Assembly (NCBI GenBank): GCA_046199005.1
Contig: CP176050.1
Coordinates: 3,100,001-3,164,000 of the forward strand
Length of the DNA: 64,000 nucleotides
From: Ascidiimonas sp046199005
GTDB taxonomy: Bacteria; Bacteroidota; Bacteroidia; Flavobacteriales; Flavobacteriaceae
Direction: 5' to 3'
The translations under genes and the position numbers were made by a program. Shown here in pieces: positions 33,908-41,564 of this stretch (its first letter is position 1; each line of letters opens with the position of its first letter). The notes under the pieces are model-generated. The model ran no database searches. It had not been told where the DNA came from and saw nothing but the letters and a program-made list of their open reading frames with translations.

Positions 33908-35152
33908 ATGGAAGTTTCTACACTAACGACTAATAACGTATGGATGATGATCTGTACGGCACTGGTATTCTTCATGCATATGGGCTTTTCTTTTCTAGAA
34001 ATTGGCCTTACCCGACAAAAAAATACCATCAATATTCTTTTTAAAAACATTTTTATCATTTGTATTGGTCTGATACTCTATTGCCTTGTAGGCTTTAATT
34101 TAATGTATCCAGCCTCTTTTTGGAACGGCATCTTACCGGATTATTTTATCGATCTTTTCGGCTTAAGTGCCCCCGTGAAAGAAGGTGCTCTAGATTTAAG
34201 CTACAACGCCGGATATACATATTGGACTGATTTCCTATTTCAGGGAATGTTTGCCGCTACCGCTGCTACCATTGTTTCAGGAGCAGTAGCTGAGCGTATT
34301 AAAATAGGGAGTTTTATGATCTTTACCATACTTTATGTAGGGATTGTTTATCCTATAGTTGGTTCCTGGAAATGGGGAGGAGGCTTCCTGCAGGAATGGG
34401 GATTTTATGATTTTGCCGGTTCTACGCTGGTACATTCCGTAGGAGGATGGGCGGCACTAGTGGCCGTATATCTTTTAGGATCTAGAATAGGTAAATTTGA
34501 TAAAGAAGGAAAACCAAAAGCGATTCCAGGTCACAATATACCCCTTGCTACCGGAGGCGTCCTTATACTTTGGTTAGGATGGTTTGGTTTTAACGGAGGT
34601 TCGGTACTTTCTGCTGATCCGGCGGCAACATCTCTTACTTTGGTCACCACTTGTTTAGCAGCCGCTGCAGGAGGTGTAGCGTCGTTTATTCTTTCTACCT
34701 TGCTCTACAAGAACCTGGATCTAACGATGTTTCTTAATGGTATTCTTGGTGGTTTAGTAGGAATCACCGCAGGAGCAGACCAAATGACCCCTACCAGTGC
34801 TATCATAATCGGGCTTATTGCAGGAGTTATTATCGTTCTCGGGGTTGCATTAATTGATCGATTGAAGCTGGATGATCCTGTAGGGGCGATCGCTGTACAT
34901 CTTATCTGCGGAATTTGGGGAACCTTAGCTGTAGGTATTTTTGGAGCTATGGCAGGATTTGATCAATTTCTTACTCAATTGAAGGGAGTTCTAATCATCG
35001 GAGCGTTCTGTGTAATCACCTCATTTATCTTCATTTTAATCCTGAAGAAAACGATTGGTATTCGCGTAAGCCGTGAAGAGGAAATCGAAGGCTTAGATCT
35101 TCATGAACATGGAATGGATAGCTATCCTGATTTTAGATTGAATCAACATTAA
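33908..35152 (+). CDS. amt: Ammonium transporter (Amt)
   Basis: The 414-residue transporter has eleven predicted helices. It carries the pore twin-histidine helices: TLVHSVGGWAALVAVYLLG (first His) and VGAIAVHLICGIWGTLAVG (second His), plus PGHNIPLATGGVLILWLGWF. It moves ammonium across the inner membrane and is expected to be blocked by the P-II protein encoded just upstream. The C-terminal cytoplasmic tail (about 395-414) with EEIEGLDLHEHG is the part P-II usually contacts. Confidence 0.95.
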   Translation: MEVSTLTTNNVWMMICTALVFFMHMGFSFLEIGLTRQKNTINILFKNIFIICIGLILYCLVGFNLMYPASFWNGILPDYFIDLFGLSAPVKEGALDLSYNAGYTYWTDFLFQGMFAATAATIVSGAVAERIKIGSFMIFTILYVGIVYPIVGSWKWGGGFLQEWGFYDFAGSTLVHSVGGWAALVAVYLLGSRIGKFDKEGKPKAIPGHNIPLATGGVLILWLGWFGFNGGSVLSADPAATSLTLVTTCLAAAAGGVASFILSTLLYKNLDLTMFLNGILGGLVGITAGADQMTPTSAIIIGLIAGVIIVLGVALIDRLKLDDPVGAIAVHLICGIWGTLAVGIFGAMAGFDQFLTQLKGVLIIGAFCVITSFIFILILKKTIGIRVSREEEIEGLDLHEHGMDSYPDFRLNQH

Positions 35153-35164
35153 AAAGAAAATAAA

Positions 35165-35190
35165 ACGGAGCACTCCGCCAAGTGCTCCGT
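35165..35190 (+). terminator. Hairpin after amt
   Basis: ACGGAGCACT and AGTGCTCCGT form a 10-bp stem around CCGCCA, followed after a few bases by a T tract. It probably separates amt from the porin gene or attenuates read-through. Confidence 0.65.
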
Positions 35191-35284
35191 ATGTAACTTT
35201 TTCAATAAGAAATTGATTGATTAAACGAAACATAACTATTGATCCTAAGATCAACTAACTATCAAACAACTTACTCTTTATATT

Positions 35285-36370
35285 ATGAAAAGAATTACAA
35301 TTACAAATATCGTAAAAAAAGTGTTTTTGCTATCACTTGTTTTATCAAGTTTTCAAACATTTGCTCAGGAAGAAGAAGAAAAATCAAAATTTACCTTTAG
35401 TGGAAGCGTGGATGGGTATTTTAGAGGGAACCTTAATGGTCTCAATAAAGTAGAAACCGACGAGGATGGGGATATCATTGCATTACCCCAGGCACCAGCT
35501 ACTTCTTTTGCTAATGATCCCGGATTTGCCCTGGGTATGGTAAATCTAATTGCCGGATATGAAGGTGAAAAGGTGGGCTTCGTTGCAGACCTTGTGTTTG
35601 GACCTCGGGGTGAAGATGCCGTATTTGCTTCCTCGGCACCTAATAATATTGTAAATCAATTATATGTGTATTGGAATGTTTCAGAAAAAGTAAAACTTAC
35701 TTTCGGAAATTTCAATACCTACCTTGGGTATGAAGTTATTTCACCCGCTGCGAATTTTAACTATTCTACTTCCTATATGTTCTCCTACGGACCATTTTCA
35801 CATACGGGTCTGAAAGCAGATTTTACCATTTCTGATAAATGGAGTGCGATGTTGGCTATCATGAATCCTACAGATCTTACTGAATTCAACCCGTTTGCCC
35901 AATATACGCTCGGGGCTCAAATTGGATATACCGGTGATAAGGGAAGTACCTACCTCAACTTTCTTTATGGTGAACAAATTCCAGACGGCGATCCCACCTT
36001 TCAGGTAGACCTCACCACGGGAGCCGATATCACAGACACTTTTTATCTTGGTTTAAATGCAACTTACAATGATACTGACGGGCAAGGATTCTACGGAGTA
36101 GCTCTGTATCCTCAATTGAAAACCTCAGATAAATTTGCGATCGGATTAAGGGCTGAATATTTTAAGGAACTAGAAGACGGAGGACCTGTATATGGCGCAG
36201 ACGTAAGTACCGTAGATGTAACCCTCACCGGAAGCTACACAGTAGGTGATCTTACTATTAAACCTGAATTGAGATTAGATAGTGTTTCTGAAGATGTTTT
36301 TCTGGATAGTGATCTTGATCCTACAGATAACCTGGCATCTTTCGTTCTTGCTGCCATCTACACTTTTTAG
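35285..36370 (+). CDS. Outer-membrane porin (BBP2/OmpL-like)
   Basis: The 361-residue protein has a signal peptide (cleavage after FQTFAQ, about residue 27) and then FTFSGSVDGYFRGNLNG, the start of the putative beta-barrel porin-2 family. Repeating amphipathic strands follow, and the protein ends LASFVLAAIYTF with the terminal Phe expected for outer-membrane insertion. Being downstream of P-II and Amt, it may be the outer-membrane entry route for nitrogen compounds and be induced with them. The link is by position only. Confidence 0.85.
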   Translation: MKRITITNIVKKVFLLSLVLSSFQTFAQEEEEKSKFTFSGSVDGYFRGNLNGLNKVETDEDGDIIALPQAPATSFANDPGFALGMVNLIAGYEGEKVGFVADLVFGPRGEDAVFASSAPNNIVNQLYVYWNVSEKVKLTFGNFNTYLGYEVISPAANFNYSTSYMFSYGPFSHTGLKADFTISDKWSAMLAIMNPTDLTEFNPFAQYTLGAQIGYTGDKGSTYLNFLYGEQIPDGDPTFQVDLTTGADITDTFYLGLNATYNDTDGQGFYGVALYPQLKTSDKFAIGLRAEYFKELEDGGPVYGADVSTVDVTLTGSYTVGDLTIKPELRLDSVSEDVFLDSDLDPTDNLASFVLAAIYTF

Positions 36371-36429
36371 ATTTTAGGATACATTTCAATTTTATTGTCG
36401 AAATAATCATGCAGAGTTAGTTTTTAGTG

Positions 36430-36470
36430 CCATAGCCAGATAAAGTTTTATTTGGCTATGGTTATTTTTT
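36430..36470. terminator. Bidirectional terminator
   Basis: CCATAGCCA (36430-36438) and TGGCTATGG (36453-36461) form a 9-bp stem, with a T-rich run on the plus side. It lies between the converging porin and DUF1684 genes. Confidence 0.8.
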
Positions 36471-37112
36471 GTAAGCCTTTACTCCAGCTAGTATTTCGAT
36501 CTCTAAATTGTTTTCTGAAGGAACTTTAGGGCAAGAATACTTTTTATTGTACGCACAATAGGGGTTGTAGGCCTGATTAAAGTCGATAATAATGGTATCT
36601 CCTTCAGGCACAGAAAGACTAATATATCTACCCCCTCCATACGTTTGTTTTCCATTCGTTTTATCGGTAAAAGGCAAAAACAGATAGTCTTCATATTCAG
36701 GATCAAGCTTTAATTGTTGATTTTGATAAATGTGAAGCACATAAGAATTGCCTAGAAGATTGAACTTTGCATACCCGTATTTTCTATATTCTGGTGTTCT
36801 CGAAGTTGTAGTCGGCATTAAAAAAGGTAGTGCATCTGGTGTTCTTATAAATACTGCTTCTACTCTATAATCACTGTTCGGGACAAAAAAATCGAGTCCT
36901 TGAAATCTCTTGCGTTGTTTTTCTGATAACGGCGATGTTTCCGGGTCTTTAAATTCTTCATTCATCTTTTTTTGAAAATCCAACACTTCTTTTACAAGCT
37001 CGGTAGTATCAGATACGGCTAAATAAGACACTTGGTCTTCGTCATGATATCTCTTGCGGTCTTTACAGGCTAGCAGCCCTACAATCATCAAAACAAGTAC
37101 AATTCTACGCAT
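36462..37112 (-). CDS. DUF1684 lipoprotein
   Basis: I start at ATG 37112, because the frame's extra codon is a GTG. The 216-residue product has a signal with lipobox GLLAC and the DUF1684 block: YGGGRYISLSVPEGD, IIIDFNQAYNPYCAYNKKYS and CPKVPSENNLEIEI. The N-C-Y pattern NPYCAYN..YSCP is diagnostic. The fold is unknown but members are exported or anchored. The gene is monocistronic. Confidence 0.87.
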   Translation of the reverse strand: MRRIVLVLMIVGLLACKDRKRYHDEDQVSYLAVSDTTELVKEVLDFQKKMNEEFKDPETSPLSEKQRKRFQGLDFFVPNSDYRVEAVFIRTPDALPFLMPTTTSRTPEYRKYGYAKFNLLGNSYVLHIYQNQQLKLDPEYEDYLFLPFTDKTNGKQTYGGGRYISLSVPEGDTIIIDFNQAYNPYCAYNKKYSCPKVPSENNLEIEILAGVKAYKK

Positions 37113-37298
37113 CACTTTTATGTATTTTCATTTCAAAAGTACAACATATTCATATTTTAACTAGTTTTGTACAAGAGATCAAAATAAATGCAGAAAAACA
37201 TTCAAAATAAAGTCTATACAGTTTATACCTCTTGGATGAGAGGCTGGGCTTTTTTTGATTTGTGATTACTTTATATAGAGATAACAAAATTCGATAGC

Positions 37299-37328
37299 AA
37301 AAAGCCCGGCGTAAATGCCGGGCTTTTT
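37299..37328 (+). terminator. Strong terminator directly before the MFS gene
   Basis: AAAAAGCCCGGC and GCCGGGCTTTTT form a 12-bp stem around GTAAAT, only 23 bp upstream of the MFS start codon. It ends a transcript from further left with no gene in the 185 bp before it, or acts as an attenuator of the MFS operon. Confidence 0.85.
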
Positions 37329-37351
37329 AATTTTATGATAACAAGACCATC

Positions 37352-38599
37352 ATGAGAAAATTATACAACGGTTATATAGATTCATTTCGCGGCTTCTCAC
37401 GTGAGGTTTGGATATTAGCACTAATAACACTTATTAATAGGGCGGGAACCATGGTGCTCCCGTTTCTTACTAAATATTTGAAAGAAGATATTGCTTTTAG
37501 TCTTGAGGAAGTAGGTACAATTATGATTTTTTTCGGTCTTGGTTCCCTTGCAGGTTCCTGGCTGGGAGGTAAATTAACCGATATGATAGGCTTTTATAAG
37601 GTGATGGTCTTTAGTTTACTGGTAAGCGGGTTTATGTTTCTGGGATTACAATATATTAGAACATTCTGGGGATTTTGCATCGGCATCTTCGCCATTATGA
37701 CGATAGCCGATATGTTTCGACCGGCTATGTTTGTCTCTTTGAATACTTATGCCAGACCCGAAAACAGAACCAGAGCACTAACACTCATAAGACTTGCCAT
37801 AAATCTGGGTTTTGGTGCAGGTCCTGCGCTTGGAGGACTTATTATTGTTACGCTTGGATATGGCGGACTGTTCTGGATAGACGGCATCACCTGTATTATA
37901 GCTATTCTGGTCTTCAGAGCACTGGTCAAAGAAAAAAAGGCCATTATTTCTCAAGAAGAAGTTGAGCTGACCTCAAAAAGTTCTGTTTTAACAGATTATC
38001 CATTTCAACTATTTCTGGTGATCAGTTTTTTAATGGGATTGGTATTCTTTCAATTCTTCACTACCATGCCTTTATATCATGCTGATGTCTACCAATTAAC
38101 TGAGTTTGAAACAGGACTTTTGCTGGCCATGAACGGGTTCCTCATTTTTGCTTTGGAAATGCCACTGGTGCACCATGCGGAAAAATCTGGTTTTGACAGT
38201 ATTAAGATCTATGGCGCCAGTATGATCTTGTTGGCCGCTGGTTTCTTCATACTTATTTTTGAAAATTCTATAATTTTTCTAGTCATCAGCGTGGTACTTC
38301 TAACGGTTGCCGAAATGTATGGTTTCCCGTTTGGAAACGACTTTGCCATGAAAAGAGCCAAAGCAGGAAAAGCAGGCAATTATATGGGAGCCTACACTAT
38401 GGCGTTTTCAATGGCGCATATTCTAACCTCCAAGACCGGATTGTTTGTTATTGATCACTTCGGGTATGTGGCCAACTGGATTTTTATGGGAAGTCTCGCT
38501 ATAATAGGTTTTCTTTTAGCTGTATATTTACGACGTATTCTTGCCAAAGAAAAACTGGCAGCTAAAATGAAAGTTCCTGCAGAATTGACAAAAACATGA
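37352..38599 (+). CDS. MFS transporter
   Basis: The 415-residue protein has twelve predicted helices. Between helices 2 and 3 it shows GSWLGGKLTDMIGFYKVM, the MFS signature G...D..G. The first half includes FRPAMFVSLNTYARPENRTRAL and the second FTTMPLYHADVYQ. It resembles drug- or solute-export MFS members, but the substrate is not evident. It overlaps the next gene by 4 bp (ATGA). A terminator hairpin precedes its start by 23 bp. Confidence 0.88.
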   Translation: MRKLYNGYIDSFRGFSREVWILALITLINRAGTMVLPFLTKYLKEDIAFSLEEVGTIMIFFGLGSLAGSWLGGKLTDMIGFYKVMVFSLLVSGFMFLGLQYIRTFWGFCIGIFAIMTIADMFRPAMFVSLNTYARPENRTRALTLIRLAINLGFGAGPALGGLIIVTLGYGGLFWIDGITCIIAILVFRALVKEKKAIISQEEVELTSKSSVLTDYPFQLFLVISFLMGLVFFQFFTTMPLYHADVYQLTEFETGLLLAMNGFLIFALEMPLVHHAEKSGFDSIKIYGASMILLAAGFFILIFENSIIFLVISVVLLTVAEMYGFPFGNDFAMKRAKAGKAGNYMGAYTMAFSMAHILTSKTGLFVIDHFGYVANWIFMGSLAIIGFLLAVYLRRILAKEKLAAKMKVPAELTKT

Positions 38600-39351
38600 G
38601 AAACATTTTTATCTTTTTAACCCTATTAATAGTTAGTTATAGTTGTAATCAAGCCACTAACAAAAACGCAACCGTTTTAAATAACGAACAGGAGGAACGG
38701 ATTCTGCCGGCGCTGAAACCAGATCGCTATAACGTAGCATTTTTGATCATGGATGGCACCTATAATACTGAGTTTACGGCACCCTATGATATCTTTCAAC
38801 ACACACAATATCGGGAGGGAATTAAAGCAATGAATGTATTTACGGTTGCAGACACGCTTGCTCCTATCACTACTTTTGAAGGTGTTCGAATCTTACCAGA
38901 CTTTGATTACACTAAAGATTCGTTGCCCTCTATTGACATTTTGGTAGTACCCAGTGCGGAGCATCATTTGGATACTGACTTGCAAAATGAAACAATGATC
39001 AATTTTGTGAAAGAGATCGGTAGCAAAGCACTTTTTGTGACTTCGCATTGCGATGGTGCTTTTGTACTGGCAAAAGCTGGTTTGTTAGATTCAGTTGCTT
39101 CCACCACATTCCCCTCAGATATTGAAACTTATAAAAAAAAATTTCCTCAGTTAGACGTGAGAGATAGTATACTCTTTGTTCACGATAAAAAGTTTATTAC
39201 GTCCGCAGGGGGTGCCAAAAGTTTCGAAGCAGCACTGTATTTATGTGAATACCTCTACGGCAAAGAAATTGCGCGTTCACTCGCTAATGGGCTGGTCATC
39301 GATTGGGATCTCGACAAAGTGCCGCATACGATTGTAGCAGAAGGAAAGTAG
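38596..39351 (+). CDS. DJ-1/PfpI-like lipoprotein
   Basis: The 251-residue protein has a lipoprotein signal (MRNIFIFLTLLIVSYSC) and a DJ-1/PfpI (class I glutamine amidotransferase-like) domain. The nucleophile elbow is SHCDGAFVLAKAGLLD, with Cys present, followed by ITSAGGAKSFEAAL. An early acidic residue lies in TYNTEFTAPYDIF. Membrane-anchored members of this family are rare compared with cytoplasmic ones. It is co-translated with the MFS gene (4-bp overlap), so it may protect or modify something the transporter moves. Confidence 0.85.
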   Translation: MRNIFIFLTLLIVSYSCNQATNKNATVLNNEQEERILPALKPDRYNVAFLIMDGTYNTEFTAPYDIFQHTQYREGIKAMNVFTVADTLAPITTFEGVRILPDFDYTKDSLPSIDILVVPSAEHHLDTDLQNETMINFVKEIGSKALFVTSHCDGAFVLAKAGLLDSVASTTFPSDIETYKKKFPQLDVRDSILFVHDKKFITSAGGAKSFEAALYLCEYLYGKEIARSLANGLVIDWDLDKVPHTIVAEGK

Positions 39352-39397
39352 TCAAAAAGATTAAAACTGTATCTTAGTGAGTGCAAAATCATGACTC

Positions 39398-40975
39398 ATG
39401 AGAAATTTTAAGAAGCTAACACTTTCTTTTTTTATTTGTATATGCCTTCCCCTGTTATCATGGGCTCAATCACCCTCTCCTCATGAAGGTCCTTTTTCTC
39501 AACTTATTATTCGCGGTGCCATGTTGATCAATGGAGATGGCGCACCACCGCGAGGTCCTGTAGATGTCGTGATTGAAAAGAATGTTATAAGTGCTGTAAA
39601 GGTAGTTGGATATCCGGGTGTTTCCATAAAAAATGAGGATCGTCCTAAATTAAAGGCAGGAGGAAAAGAAATACATGCGGAAGGTATGTACCTACTTCCT
39701 GGTTTTATAGATATGCACGGACATATTGGAGGTGTTGCCCAGGGAGCCGATTGGGACTATGTTTTCAAGTTATGGATGGCTCATGGTATCACTACGGTAC
39801 GAGAGCCGAGCGGAAGAGGTGTAGACTGGTCTTTAGATCTTAAAAAGCGTAGTGCTTCAAATGAGATCATAGCTCCAAGACTTTTTGTTTATACGGGTTT
39901 TGGCCAGGGAAGTTCAAATGGAATAACAACGCCCGAAATGGCAAGGGATTGGGTTCGGAAAAATGCAAAAAAAGGTGCTGATGGTATTAAGTTTTTTGGA
40001 GCCGAACCTGAGATCATGACCGCAGCACTAGATGAAAATAAAAAATTAGGGCTGCGCTCTGCCTGTCATCATGCGCAATTAAGTGTTGCCAGATGGAATG
40101 TATTAAATTCTGCCAGAGCCGGACTTACCAGTATGGAACATTGGTATGGGCTACCGGAGGCGCTCTTTGAAGACCGTACGGTTCAGAATTATCCTTTAAA
40201 CTACAACTATCAGAATGAGCAGAACAGGTTTGAAGAGGCTGGAAAACTATGGCAGCAAGCTGCTGCTCCCTATTCAGACCATTGGAATGAAGTCATGAAC
40301 GAATTATTGGCACTCGATTTCACTTTAGATCCTACCTTCAATATTTATGAGGCGAGCAGAGATTTGCATCGAGCGAGAAGAGCCGAATGGCATGAAAAAT
40401 ATACACTCCCTTCGTTATGGCGTTTTTATCAACCAAGTAAGATCTCACATGGTTCTTACTGGCACGATTGGGGCACAGAACAGGAGATTGCATGGAAAAA
40501 CAACTACCGATTATGGATGACTTTCATTAATGAATATAAAAATAGAGGTGGAAGAGTTACCGCTGGTTCCGATTCAGGTTTTATCTTTCAACTCTATGGT
40601 TTTGCCTATATCCGCGAGCTGGAACTTTTAAGAGAAGCGGGGTTTCATCCTCTTGAAGTGATAAGAGCTGCCACCTTAAACGGTGCCGAAGCGTTGGGCG
40701 TAGCCGATCAATTGGGAAGCATTCAGGTAGGAAAACTTGCAGACCTTATTTTAGTTGAAGAAAATCCGCTGGCAAACTTAAAAGTTCTTTATGGTACGGG
40801 AGCTATAAGGCTTACTGAAGCGAATGAAGTAGTTCGTGTAGGTGGTGTAAAATACACCATTAAAGATGGTATTATCTATGATGCCAAAGCTCTGCTTCAG
40901 GATGTGGAAGATATGGTAACCGCTGCAAAAAAGAAAGAGGGGTTTGAGTTGCTTCAACCCGGAATTAAAGACTAA
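39398..40975 (+). CDS. Secreted amidohydrolase (imidazolonepropionase-like)
   Basis: The 525-residue protein has a signal peptide (to about residue 24, LSWAQ) and an amidohydrolase beta/alpha barrel. The metal motifs are GFIDMHGHIGG (HxH), GADGIKFFG (Lys/metal side), CHHAQ, SMEHWYG and AGSDSGF (Asp), then LADLILVEENPL of the terminal beta sandwich. Substrates of these secreted enzymes are often dipeptides or cyclic amides; this one's is unknown. Its 3' end overlaps the converging sugar transferase gene by 11 bp. Confidence 0.88.
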   Translation: MRNFKKLTLSFFICICLPLLSWAQSPSPHEGPFSQLIIRGAMLINGDGAPPRGPVDVVIEKNVISAVKVVGYPGVSIKNEDRPKLKAGGKEIHAEGMYLLPGFIDMHGHIGGVAQGADWDYVFKLWMAHGITTVREPSGRGVDWSLDLKKRSASNEIIAPRLFVYTGFGQGSSNGITTPEMARDWVRKNAKKGADGIKFFGAEPEIMTAALDENKKLGLRSACHHAQLSVARWNVLNSARAGLTSMEHWYGLPEALFEDRTVQNYPLNYNYQNEQNRFEEAGKLWQQAAAPYSDHWNEVMNELLALDFTLDPTFNIYEASRDLHRARRAEWHEKYTLPSLWRFYQPSKISHGSYWHDWGTEQEIAWKNNYRLWMTFINEYKNRGGRVTAGSDSGFIFQLYGFAYIRELELLREAGFHPLEVIRAATLNGAEALGVADQLGSIQVGKLADLILVEENPLANLKVLYGTGAIRLTEANEVVRVGGVKYTIKDGIIYDAKALLQDVEDMVTAAKKKEGFELLQPGIKD

Positions 40976-41564
40976 AAAAATTCGGGAATAGGGTATTGAC
41001 AAGAATTTTTATATCTGTTTGAAATGACCAGTTCTGAATATAGTGTTTATTAATTCGTACTTTATCAGGCCAGATCACTTCATCATTAAAGCGTTCCGGA
41101 TCTGACTGCTGAAGTAACAACCTTGTCTCGTTCCTGTATTTTAAAGAAGCAGGACCCGTCAAACCCGGTTTTACTTGGAGAATAAGGCTATCCTCACCAG
41201 AAAGTTTGTCTGCATAACCTACAATGTCTGGCCTGGGACCTACAAAACTCATATCGCCTTTAAGTATATTCCATAGTTGTGGTAATTCATTCAGTTTAGA
41301 ATGATGTAACCATCTTAAAAAAACCGGAACATCGGCATTTGCGATCGGAATGGGTGTTTTACCCTTCAGGGTTCTAAATTTGTATAACAGAAAAATGTTA
41401 GCGTGCTGACCTACCCTCTCCTGTACAAAAAAAGGATTTTCTTTAAAATGAATAAAGGTGATGAGTACAATGATTAGAAATGGTACAATGAGGAGAACAA
41501 TCAAAAGAATACTCAGAAAAAGATCAAAAATACGCTTTTGTGTTTGTGCCTCTACCGCATTCAC
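40965..41564 (-). CDS. Bacterial sugar transferase (phosphoglycosyl transferase)
   Basis: The 199-residue monotopic enzyme of the PglC/WcaJ catalytic type moves a sugar phosphate from a UDP-sugar to undecaprenyl phosphate. It has an N-terminal hydrophobic helix (about residues 13-37), VQERVGQ, KFRTL, and LPQLWNILKGDMSFVGPRP. The catalytic Asp-Glu dyad position reads Asn-Glu (KLNELPQ). The start is a GTG at 41564 that overlaps the stop of the wzc-like gene (GTGA); no ATG is in frame. It is the last gene of the export operon. Confidence 0.88.
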   Translation of the reverse strand: MNAVEAQTQKRIFDLFLSILLIVLLIVPFLIIVLITFIHFKENPFFVQERVGQHANIFLLYKFRTLKGKTPIPIANADVPVFLRWLHHSKLNELPQLWNILKGDMSFVGPRPDIVGYADKLSGEDSLILQVKPGLTGPASLKYRNETRLLLQQSDPERFNDEVIWPDKVRINKHYIQNWSFQTDIKILVNTLFPNFFSL

